A stretch of DNA of 7,562 nucleotides from an uncultured Candidatus Methylacidiphilales bacterium (lineage in GTDB: Bacteria; Verrucomicrobiota; Verrucomicrobiia; Methylacidiphilales; CALFVM01), in NCBI GenBank assembly GCA_937928665.1, contig CALFVM010000314.1, forward strand, positions 1 through 7,562. Reading direction: 5' to 3'. Under the pieces are notes generated by a model. The model worked only from the letters and a program-made list of their open reading frames with translations, did no database searches and was not told the DNA's origin. Positions 1 through 6,166 of this stretch are shown one piece after another (the first letter of the stretch is position 1; every line of letters begins with the position of its first letter). The position numbers were made by a program, and so were the translations under genes.

Positions 1-1529
1 TGGTGGGCGGCGTCGACCACGTGGCGGATAAGGCGGAGGATGGCGGGGTGGGTGGGTTGGTAGAGCGAGGCGACGCGTTCGTTGGTCCGGTCCACAGCGA
101 GGGTGTACTGCACGAGGTCGTTGGTGCCGATGCTGAAGAAATCGACATGGGGGGCGAAGATTTCAGCCATGACGGCAGCGGAAGGAACCTCGATCATGAT
201 GCCAATTTCGACCACGGAGGCCTGTTCGAGGCCCTCATGGAAGAGGTCGTGGCGCACGTCCTGGAGAATGGCTTTGGCGTCGAGGACCTCTCCAAGGTTG
301 GAGATCATGGGGAACATGATACGGATTTTTTGGCCGCGGGCGGCGCGGAGGATGGCGCGGAGCTGGGTGCGGAAGATGTCCCGATGCTCAAGGCAATAGC
401 GGATGGCGCGCCAGCCAAGGAAGGGGTTGGCCTCGTCTCTGCCCTCCCCGGTGGCCAGGAGTTTGTCTCCGCCGACGTCGAGGGTGCGGATGATGGCGAG
501 GTGTGGGGCGGCGGCTTGGACGACTCTTTCGTAAACTTCGAGCTGTTCCTGTTCCCCGGGGAAGTCGAGCCGGTTGAGGAACATGAACTCGGTCCGATAA
601 AGGCCGATGCCTTCAGCACCGGATTCGGCGACGAGGGGGAGGTCTTCGGGCAGTTCGGCGTTGGCAGAAAGGATGATGCGATGGTGATCGCGGGTGATGG
701 CAAGAGTTTCGCGGAGCTTTTCGAGTTCTTCGTCAACGCGGTGGCGGCGGATTTCGATCTGGCCGTATTCGAACTTTGTTTTTTCGGAGGGGTTGAGGAT
801 GAGGACACCTTCGTAACCGTCGAGGATGACCTCGGTGCGTCCAACGATTTTGTCGAGGGCATCGCGCAGGCCGACGACGGCGGGGATGTTGAGCGACCGG
901 GCCATGATGGCGGTGTGGCCAAGGCGGCCGCCGACTTCGGTAGCGAATCCGAGAACCATTTTCCGGTCAAGGGTAGCGGTGTCGCCCGGGGAGAGGTCAT
1001 GGGCGAGGAGGATGGAGGGTTCGTCAAGCTGAAAGGCGTCGGAACCGACTTTGCCGAGGAGGTTGCTCAGGACGCGCCCGGCGATATCACGGATGTCCGC
1101 GGCGCGCTCGGCGAGGTAGGGGTCATCGAGTTGGCCAAGGCTTTCGGCGAAACCGGTGGTGACCTCTTTGTAGATAGCTTCCACGCAGATGAGCCGTTCG
1201 CCGAGCTGGCGTTTGACCGCCTCGATGACGGTGGTGTCTTCCAGAACAAGGAGGTGGGCATCGAAGATGGCGGCGTCTTTTTCCCCGATGGAAGCGGCGA
1301 GGTGTTCGCGGATGGAATTGATTTGGGAGCGGGTTTCGATCAGTGCCATCTCCAGCCGAGCGAGTTCGGCGTCAATTTGTTCGGGGCGGATGGGGCGTTC
1401 CGGGACGGTCAGATCCTCGCGGTTAATGCAGACGAGAGGGCCGTGGACAACTCCGGGGGAGACGGCGATGCCGGTCAGCCGGATATCAACGGCGGGGACG
1501 GTTGCCTGGGTGGCCTTTTTTTTGAGCAT
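1..1529 (-). CDS. ptsI: Phosphoenolpyruvate-protein phosphotransferase, PTS Enzyme I (3' end cut off by window)
   Basis: Enzyme I takes phosphate from PEP onto a histidine and passes it to HPr in the cytoplasm. The first 509 codons are visible; E. coli EI is about 575 residues, so roughly 70 are missing, including the catalytic cysteine region. Visible order: N-terminal PGVVHG (25-30); HPr-binding helical region (about 50-160); phospho-histidine loop with His205 (GGRLGHTAIMAR, 200-211); PEP-binding barrel with GLYRTEFMF (309-317), RTLDVGGDK (348-356), NPFLGWRAIR (368-377), MFPMIS (405-410), IMIEVPSA (444-451) and FSIGTNDL (465-472). There is no N-terminal GAF domain, so it is sugar-PTS-type EI rather than EI-Ntr. 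The residues before His205 are Leu-Gly, where the family normally has Thr-Ser. The ATG at 1529 has an AGGGGAG upstream and begins 24 nt after the ptsH stop. Codons 3-5 form an A8 run. Family assignment is secure. Confidence 0.96.
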   Translation of the reverse strand, partial: MLKKKATQATVPAVDIRLTGIAVSPGVVHGPLVCINREDLTVPERPIRPEQIDAELARLEMALIETRSQINSIREHLAASIGEKDAAIFDAHLLVLEDTTVIEAVKRQLGERLICVEAIYKEVTTGFAESLGQLDDPYLAERAADIRDIAGRVLSNLLGKVGSDAFQLDEPSILLAHDLSPGDTATLDRKMVLGFATEVGGRLGHTAIMARSLNIPAVVGLRDALDKIVGRTEVILDGYEGVLILNPSEKTKFEYGQIEIRRHRVDEELEKLRETLAITRDHHRIILSANAELPEDLPLVAESGAEGIGLYRTEFMFLNRLDFPGEQEQLEVYERVVQAAAPHLAIIRTLDVGGDKLLATGEGRDEANPFLGWRAIRYCLEHRDIFRTQLRAILRAARGQKIRIMFPMISNLGEVLDAKAILQDVRHDLFHEGLEQASVVEIGIMIEVPSAAVMAEIFAPHVDFFSIGTNDLVQYTLAVDRTNERVASLYQPTHPAILRLIRHVVDAAH

Positions 1530-1532
1530 GGG

Positions 1533-1539
1533 CTCCCCT
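1533..1539 (-). promoter_or_regulatory. Ribosome binding site of ptsI
   Basis: AGGGGAG on the minus strand lies 3 nt before the ptsI ATG, a shorter spacer than usual. It sits in the 24-nt gap after ptsH. A run of CCCC upstream in the same gap could pair with its GGGG and partly mask it; that is inference only. Confidence 0.5.
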
Positions 1540-1553
1540 GGGCCGGGCGGGGC

Positions 1554-1859
1554 CTATTCCTCGTCGAACTTGCGCCCGAGCAGGTCTTCGAGTTCGCGAA
1601 TGGCCTCGTTGGCATCTTCCCCAACGGCGGAGACCCGGAGGTTGGAACCGCAGCCGGCGGCCAGCATCATGAGGCCCATGATGCTTTTTCCGTTGACTTC
1701 CTCGCCATCTTTTTCAACCCAAACGTCGCAGGCAAACCGATTGGCGATGCGGACGAACATGGCGGCCGGTCGGGCGTGGAGTCCGAGCTTGTTTTGGATG
1801 GTCAGGGTTTTTTCTACCCGTTGGCCCTCTGTTCCGCTTTTTTTCGTCAACAATCCCAT
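1554..1859 (-). CDS. ptsH: Phosphocarrier protein HPr
   Basis: HPr is the small cytoplasmic phosphocarrier between Enzyme I and PTS permeases or regulators. The 101-residue product has the active-site motif GLHARPAA with His28 (the usual His15) and the regulatory serine motif NGKSIMGLM with Ser59 (the usual Ser46). The 31-residue spacing between them is exactly the canonical one. Both phosphorylation sites are therefore present, so it can act as substrate of Enzyme I and of the HprK encoded just upstream. It is about 13 residues longer than typical HPr at the N-terminus; no alternative ATG, GTG or TTG start was found before the conserved core. The ATG overlaps the hprK stop by one base (TAATG), which suggests translational coupling. 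Codons 6-8 contain an A7 run. The acidic C-terminus ends KFDEE. Confidence 0.97.
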   Translation of the reverse strand: MGLLTKKSGTEGQRVEKTLTIQNKLGLHARPAAMFVRIANRFACDVWVEKDGEEVNGKSIMGLMMLAAGCGSNLRVSAVGEDANEAIRELEDLLGRKFDEE

Positions 1860-2818
1860 TATCGCCCTCTGTTCTGCATTTTATTCATGAGCCGCTGGTT
1901 GAAATCAAGCGCAGAATATTGCCCCATGGATTTCAGTTTTTGGTCGAGTGCGGCGACTTCGACCAATCCGGCGAGGTCACGTCCCGGCCGGACTGGAATG
2001 ATGACGTGCGGAATCTGGATTTGCAAGACTTCGTAGAAGCGTTGGTCGAGTCCGGTCCGGTCGATGTCGGCGGATTTGTCCCATTCTTGAAGGGAGACGA
2101 CGAGGTCAAGTTTTTTGGAGAACCGGATGCTGCTTGCGCCAAAGATGCTGGCGACGTTCAGAATCCCGAGGCCCCGGACTTCCATGTAGTGGCGGGTGAG
2201 ATCGGCGGATTCGCCCACGACTTCTCGGCCCTCAATCAGCTTGAATTTGGTGATGTCGTCAGCCACGAGCGAGTAGCCGCGCTCGATGAGGCCGAGGACG
2301 CATTCGCTTTTTCCGATGCCGCTTTCGCCCCGGATCATCACGCCGACGCCCTGAATATCGACCATGCTCCCGTGTTCACTGGCGGTGGGGGCGAAGTCGT
2401 CCTCGAGGCAGATGGTGACTTGGTTGACCAGCCGCATGGTCTTGATGGGAGAAACAAAGATGGGGACGCCGTGGGTCTCGGCTTCCTCCAGGAGGAAACG
2501 GGGTGTCCGGATGTCCCGGGAGATAATGACACAGGGGATGTTCAGATCGAAAATTTCTCCCATCCGTTTCCGCTTCAACTCGGCGGCGAGGGATTGGAGG
2601 TAGGCGACTTCGCTCATGCCGATGATCTGGACGCGGCGATGGGCGAAATATTTGTAAAAACCGGTCAGGGCGAGGCCCATGCGGTTGACCGAGCCCTCGG
2701 TGATGAGGCGGCCCATGCCTTCGGCACCGGCAATGAGTTTGAGTTGGAGGTCGCCCGCGTGCTTGGCGTAAAAGTCGCCGACGCTGACCTTGACCACCTT
2801 GCCGGGTTTCGCCGCCAT
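1859..2818 (-). CDS. hprK: HPr kinase/phosphorylase
   Basis: A bifunctional cytoplasmic enzyme that phosphorylates the regulatory serine of HPr with ATP or pyrophosphate and removes it by phosphorolysis, so coupling energy state to carbon control. It is 319 residues, a normal length. The N-terminal domain (about 1-135) carries the typical NRMGLALTGFYKYF stretch (45-58). The C-terminal kinase domain has His149 before the P-loop, the Walker A motif GESGIGKS (164-171), the acidic pair Asp187-Asp188, the family signature EVRGLGILNV (213-222) and PVRPGRDLA (275-283). All expected catalytic elements look intact. The ATG at 2818 is 14 nt after the galE stop; the gap is C-rich and shows no good Shine-Dalgarno, so translation may depend on coupling from galE. 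Its target ptsH follows directly, with a 1-nt overlap. Confidence 0.97.
   Translation of the reverse strand: MAAKPGKVVKVSVGDFYAKHAGDLQLKLIAGAEGMGRLITEGSVNRMGLALTGFYKYFAHRRVQIIGMSEVAYLQSLAAELKRKRMGEIFDLNIPCVIISRDIRTPRFLLEEAETHGVPIFVSPIKTMRLVNQVTICLEDDFAPTASEHGSMVDIQGVGVMIRGESGIGKSECVLGLIERGYSLVADDITKFKLIEGREVVGESADLTRHYMEVRGLGILNVASIFGASSIRFSKKLDLVVSLQEWDKSADIDRTGLDQRFYEVLQIQIPHVIIPVRPGRDLAGLVEVAALDQKLKSMGQYSALDFNQRLMNKMQNRGR
1865..1870 (-). promoter_or_regulatory. Ribosome binding site of ptsH
   Basis: AGAGGG on the minus strand, 5 nt before the ptsH ATG and lying inside the last codons of hprK. Its position supports the ATG at 1859 as the true start, and so the N-terminal extension of HPr. 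Confidence 0.65.
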
Positions 2819-2832
2819 GGTCTGTGGGGGGG

Positions 2833-3804
2833 TTAGTCGGAATAGCCTTCCGGATGGGCGGAGTGCCAGTCCCAGGCGGTTTTGACGATGTCCTGAATGC
2901 GGGTGAAGCGGGCCTGCCAGCCGAGGTCGGCTTTGGCCCGGTGGGCGGCAGCGACCAGACGGGGGGGGTCTCCCTCCCGGGCAGGCATCATGCGGATGGG
3001 GATCTCCTTGCCAGTGATTTTGCGGCAGGCTTCGATGACCTGGAGGACGGAATAACCCTCGCCAGTGCCGAGGTTGAAGTAACCGCTTTGCTCGCGTTCG
3101 AGTGCTTTGAGATGGGCCGAGGCGAGGTCCTGGATGTGGATGAAGTCACGGATGCAGGTGCCGTCGGGGGTGGCGTAGCTGTCTCCGAAGACCTGGACGG
3201 ATTCACTTCGGCCGAGAGCGACTTTAAGAATGTTGGGGATGAGGTGGGTTTCGATCCGGTGATGTTCCCCAAACCGGGCGGAGGCACCGGAGGCGTTAAA
3301 GTAGCGGAGGGCGGTGAAGACGATGCCGTGGATCTGTTCGTACCATTTGAGGATTTGTTCGAAAACGAGTTTACTGTGCCCGTAGGGGTTGATGGGTTTC
3401 TGGGCGCAACGTTCGTCAAGGGGGATTTTTTCGGGAACACCGTAGGTGGCGCAGGTGGAGGAAAAGATGATTTTGCGGCAGCCGGCCTCGACCATGGCGT
3501 CGAGGAGGTTGACCCCGCCGGTCACGTTGGTTTGGTAGTAGCGGGAGGGGTGTTTCATTGATTCCGGAACGAGTGCTTTGCCGGCAAAATGGACGACGGC
3601 CTCGGGTTTTTCCTCGGCCACGGCGGCGGCAAGACTTTCGCGGTCGAGGAGGTCGCCGACGATGAGTTCGGCTTTGGGGTCAACGGCGGCGCGGTGGCCC
3701 TCGGACAAATTATCGAAGACGGCCACGTCATGCCCGGCGGCGATAGCTTCCTCGACAAAGACGCTTCCGATGTATCCGGCTCCGCCGGTGACAAAAAGTT
3801 TCAT
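2833..3804 (-). CDS. galE: UDP-glucose 4-epimerase (SDR superfamily)
   Basis: Interconverts UDP-glucose and UDP-galactose (possibly also the N-acetyl forms) using bound NAD, in the Leloir pathway or in glycan precursor supply. The product is 323 residues, typical for GalE. Visible elements: the Rossmann NAD-binding motif TGGAGYIGS (6-14), VGDLLD (49-54), VVHFAG (70-75), the catalytic SST (115-117) and Tyr141-x3-Lys145 (NPYGHSK), the substrate-binding RYFNASGA (167-174), and the late-domain stretches DGTCIRDFIHIQDLA (214-228) and FNLGTG (243-248). The residue aligned by eye with E. coli Tyr299, which influences acceptance of N-acetylated sugars, appears to be Leu283, as in many Bacillus-type GalEs. 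The ATG at 3804 starts the Rossmann strand directly (MKLFVTGG), so longer in-frame upstream extensions are rejected. It is the first gene of the probable galE-hprK-ptsH-ptsI operon. No clear Shine-Dalgarno was seen. Confidence 0.95.
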   Translation of the reverse strand: MKLFVTGGAGYIGSVFVEEAIAAGHDVAVFDNLSEGHRAAVDPKAELIVGDLLDRESLAAAVAEEKPEAVVHFAGKALVPESMKHPSRYYQTNVTGGVNLLDAMVEAGCRKIIFSSTCATYGVPEKIPLDERCAQKPINPYGHSKLVFEQILKWYEQIHGIVFTALRYFNASGASARFGEHHRIETHLIPNILKVALGRSESVQVFGDSYATPDGTCIRDFIHIQDLASAHLKALEREQSGYFNLGTGEGYSVLQVIEACRKITGKEIPIRMMPAREGDPPRLVAAAHRAKADLGWQARFTRIQDIVKTAWDWHSAHPEGYSD

Positions 3805-3917
3805 GCAACGGTGGAGCGTAAAAGGCGATGTCTCCATGTCACGGAAATTTACGAGGAGTGGTTCGGGAGTCGGAGATCGGGCTTGAGCGATGCGCGGGGC
3901 GACCTCACCATGCGGGG
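3805..3917. promoter_or_regulatory. Divergent intergenic region between galE and the esterase
   Basis: 113 nt between the divergent starts of galE (minus) and the esterase (plus). It must hold the 5' signals of the galE-hprK-ptsH-ptsI operon, and probably those of the esterase. I could not find a convincing -35/-10 pair on either strand; the only AT-rich patch is around 3842-3851. No clear operator palindrome was seen. The call rests on gene layout, not on motifs. Confidence 0.4.
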
Positions 3918-4703
3918 ATGGCGTGGTTTGAGGCCCGTTTTTTTTCGGAGACGCTCCGGCTGGCGACGGCGGCCACGGTGGTGGTGCCGCAAAGGTCGGC
4001 CGCGGGTCAGATCGGGGTGGAGACGGGCCGGGCGCGATCGATGTTTCCGGTGGTCTATTTGCTGCACGGGTTGTCGGATGATCACTCGATCTGGGGGCGT
4101 CGGACGTGTGTGGAGCGGTATGCGGAGGCATTGGGGCTGGCGGTGGTGATGCCGGAGGTGCATCGGAGCTTCTATCTGAACACGGCGTCCGGATTGCCTT
4201 ATTTTTCCTACATAACCGGAGAATTGCCTGTGCGGATGCGGGAGTTTTTCCCGTTGAGTGACAAGGTATCGGAGACGTTTGTGGCGGGGTTTTCGATGGG
4301 AGGTTACGGGGCGTTTCGAGCGGCTTTTTTGCGGCCGGATGTTTTTGGAGCGGCAGCGAGTTTATCAGGAGTGATGGATGTGGAGGGGTGCCTGGGGCAG
4401 GGGTTGCTGGGTGAGGAGGAGGAGCGGGCGGTATTCGGTGCGGATTTGGCGGTGGCGGGGACGGACCGGGATTTGTTCCATCTGGCATCGTCGATGGGGC
4501 GAGGGGCGGGGCGATTGTTGCAGGTGTGCGGGCACCGTGATTTTTTAGTGGAGGAGAATCGGCGGTTCCGGGATCACCTGGCGGGTTTTGGATTGAACTG
4601 GCGTTATGAGGAGGTGCAGGGCGAGCATAATTGGGACTTTGTGGAGCGGACGATCCCGGCGGTCCTCCAGTGGTTTGCCTCGGGGGAATGGTCATCACGC
4701 TGA
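3918..4703 (+). CDS. Alpha/beta-hydrolase esterase (tributyrin esterase / S-formylglutathione hydrolase type)
   Basis: A 261-residue putative carboxylesterase of the esterase D/EstA family (Pfam Esterase type). It hydrolyses small acyl or thio-esters; the natural substrate cannot be read from sequence. The N-terminus MAWFEARFFSETL resembles the start of tributyrin esterases. The oxyanion-side strand is VVYLLHGLSDDHSIW (45-59). The nucleophile elbow is GFSMGG with Ser126. The other triad residues are probably Asp208 (CGHRDFL) and His237 (GEHNWDF). No signal peptide is apparent, so it is likely cytoplasmic. An in-frame ATG at 3828 would add 30 residues unlike the family and leave only 23 nt to galE, so the start at 3918 is preferred; its Shine-Dalgarno is poor. 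Third positions are rich in G and T, unlike the C-rich minus-strand genes. Confidence 0.87.
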   Translation: MAWFEARFFSETLRLATAATVVVPQRSAAGQIGVETGRARSMFPVVYLLHGLSDDHSIWGRRTCVERYAEALGLAVVMPEVHRSFYLNTASGLPYFSYITGELPVRMREFFPLSDKVSETFVAGFSMGGYGAFRAAFLRPDVFGAAASLSGVMDVEGCLGQGLLGEEEERAVFGADLAVAGTDRDLFHLASSMGRGAGRLLQVCGHRDFLVEENRRFRDHLAGFGLNWRYEEVQGEHNWDFVERTIPAVLQWFASGEWSSR

Positions 4704-4743
4704 ATCCCATTTCCTTTCGTGGGCGTGGCGTTAGATTGGAAGG

Positions 4744-5733
4744 ATGACGGAGGGGTTTCCCGAAGATGCGATTGAGCGGGCGGCTTGGCGGAGATTCATC
4801 TGGATTGCCGGTGTGGTGTCGATCCTGTTCCATGTGCTGCTCTGGTTTCTGTTCTGGCGTTTTGAATTGGGGTTTGGCCCACCGATGGTGAACCCGGTGG
4901 ACCCGGCGCGATTCAACGTGAGGCCGGTTGAATTTGACCCGCGGGTGTTGGAGCCAGGGGGGACGATCACTCCGGGCCAAACGACGCCACCAACCCAGCG
5001 TCCGGTGGAACTGGACCCGGAACGAATCGCGGCCTTTGGCGGGCCGTTGCAGGCACCTCGGATTCCGACACCGAGGCTGACCGCGGATGATCCCGCGCCG
5101 TTAAGTGCGGGTGGGCCTCTGGTCCGGGAAGGAATTTCCGCTCTGCCGGTGACGGAGGCGGGTCGGACCCCGCAGGTGTCGGGGGCATTGTTGGGAGAGG
5201 CGTCGACGGCGGCGTTACCGGAAGCGACTTCGGCGATTTCGGCCACGAATTTAATCGGGGGTGCTCCCGGGGAAGGTGGGGCGTTGGGTTCGGGGGTGCC
5301 AGGGTTTGGCGATTTTGCCGCGTTGATTCAGAGCCCGGCGCCGGATGCACCGCCGGTGGAGCGTCCGCCGTTTCAGCCAATCTTGATCCGGTTATCGAGC
5401 GATGTGCTCTTTGCGTTTGATTCGGCCGAGCTTTTACCGACGGCTGAGGCCCCTTTGCAGGAGTTGGCAGCAGCCTTGGGCCGGGTTCTTCGGGCCAAGG
5501 TGACGGTGGAAGGGCATACGGATACATTTGGCGAGGATGCCTATAACGTCAGGCTGAGCCGTCAGCGGGCAGAGGCGGTGGCCGACTGGCTGCGGAGAAA
5601 TGCGGAACTGGACCCGGGAAGTTATCAGGTGTTCGGCTATGGCAAGAGTCGACCGATTGTGAATCCGAACGGAACAAAAGAGGAACAGGCGCGGAACCGG
5701 CGGGTGGAAATCCGCATTGAGGCGGAGCGGTGA
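4744..5733 (+). CDS. Inner-membrane-anchored OmpA-family protein with TonB-like proline-rich linker
   Basis: A 329-residue protein with three parts. Residues 1-17 are short and charged, probably cytoplasmic. Residues 19-38 form one hydrophobic helix (rich in Ile, Val, Leu, Phe, Trp) with no visible cleavage site, so a signal anchor is likely. Residues 45-212 are a Pro/Gly/Ala-rich, low-complexity linker, presumably periplasmic, containing a near-repeat: RPVEFDPR (60-67) and RPVELDPE (86-93). Residues 213-327 are an OmpA C-terminal domain: SSDVLFAFDSAEL, then VEGHTDTFGEDAYNVRLSRQRAEAV and NRRVEI in shorter pieces. Asp260 and Arg275 match by spacing the diaminopimelate-binding Asp and Arg of E. 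coli OmpA. It probably tethers the inner membrane to peptidoglycan. The ATG has GGAAGG immediately before it, unusually close, but an in-frame stop at 4732 rules out longer forms. The stop overlaps the next gene by 4 nt. Confidence 0.88.
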   Translation: MTEGFPEDAIERAAWRRFIWIAGVVSILFHVLLWFLFWRFELGFGPPMVNPVDPARFNVRPVEFDPRVLEPGGTITPGQTTPPTQRPVELDPERIAAFGGPLQAPRIPTPRLTADDPAPLSAGGPLVREGISALPVTEAGRTPQVSGALLGEASTAALPEATSAISATNLIGGAPGEGGALGSGVPGFGDFAALIQSPAPDAPPVERPPFQPILIRLSSDVLFAFDSAELLPTAEAPLQELAAALGRVLRAKVTVEGHTDTFGEDAYNVRLSRQRAEAVADWLRRNAELDPGSYQVFGYGKSRPIVNPNGTKEEQARNRRVEIRIEAER

Positions 5734-6104
5734 CAGTGGGGGTGCGGCCGGTCTTGATGACGGCGGCTCTTATGGGGGCGTCTGGTGTGGCTTTGGGTGC
5801 GTTCGGTGCCCATGCCTTGCAGGCCACGCTGGCCGAATCCGGGCGGGAAGGAATCTGGGATACGGCGGTGCTCTATCTCCTCGCCCACACGGCGGCGATG
5901 GCGTTTCTCCCGCATGTGGATCGTGGCCGGGTTTGGCCCTTTGGCCTGTTTTTGGCCGGGACCGTGTTGTTTTGCGGCAGTCTCTTTTTGTATGCCGTGG
6001 GTGGGCCGCGGTTTTTAGTGATGGTGACGCCGGTGGGCGGGGTTTGTTTCCTGGCCGGCTGGGTTGCGTTGGGGGTGGCGGCGTGGTGTTCAGGTCGGTC
6101 CTGA
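5730..6104 (+). CDS. DUF423 (YgdD-like) small membrane protein
   Basis: A 124-residue, very hydrophobic protein of the DUF423 family, whose function is not established. The family hallmark GAFGAHAL is at residues 23-30, at the end of the first membrane helix. About four membrane segments are visible: roughly 8-28, 46-61, 69-90 and 98-118. Length matches the family. The start is GTG, overlapping the stop of the OmpA-family gene as GTGA, which suggests translational coupling and cotranscription. The start places the first helix at the usual distance from the N-terminus; an internal ATG at codon 10 would cut into that helix. A role at the envelope alongside the upstream OmpA-family protein is only inferred from the overlap. 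Confidence 0.88.
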   Translation: MTVGVRPVLMTAALMGASGVALGAFGAHALQATLAESGREGIWDTAVLYLLAHTAAMAFLPHVDRGRVWPFGLFLAGTVLFCGSLFLYAVGGPRFLVMVTPVGGVCFLAGWVALGVAAWCSGRS

Positions 6105-6166
6105 ACGGAGAACACGGCGGACGGTTTTCACTGGTCACCCGGGCTTCACGGGATAAACCGGAAATC

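Noticed and set aside
3..2036. 677-codon plus-strand open frame opposite ptsI, ptsH and part of hprK
   Set aside because: It is in exact codon register with the antisense of ptsI and ptsH, which avoid TTA, CTA and TCA codons because of high GC. The translation is Gly/Asp/Glu-rich with no recognisable domain, whereas the minus strand gives clear EI, HPr and HprK.
1919..3561. Plus-strand open frames of 305 and 245 codons opposite hprK and galE
   Set aside because: They are antisense shadows of intact, recognisable genes; the proteins are low-complexity and resemble no family I know.
3268..3804. Specialised epimerase specificity for GalE from the Leu at the E. coli Tyr299 position
   Set aside because: Leu at this position is seen in many ordinary Bacillus-type GalEs as far as I recall, so it does not by itself indicate an unusual substrate.
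3828..3917. Upstream start of the esterase at 3828
   Set aside because: The extra 30 residues do not resemble the family, and this start would leave only 23 nt to the divergent galE start.
3805..4980. N-terminal extension of the galE frame across the esterase locus, on the minus strand
   Set aside because: The extension is Pro/Ser/Arg-rich antisense of the esterase and of the 5' end of the OmpA-family gene. GalE begins naturally at MKLFVTGGAGYIG (3804).
6125..6160. Possible promoter and small inverted repeat (CCCG/CGGG) before rhaA
   Set aside because: The candidate -35/-10 spacing is about 22 nt and the stem is only 4 bp, so chance occurrence in GC-rich DNA is likely.
5717..6166. Long N-terminal extension of the rhaA frame overlapping DUF423
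   Set aside because: It is the out-of-frame reading of DUF423, Gly- and Cys-rich, and unlike any RhaA. The ATG at 6167 gives a normal length and N-terminus.
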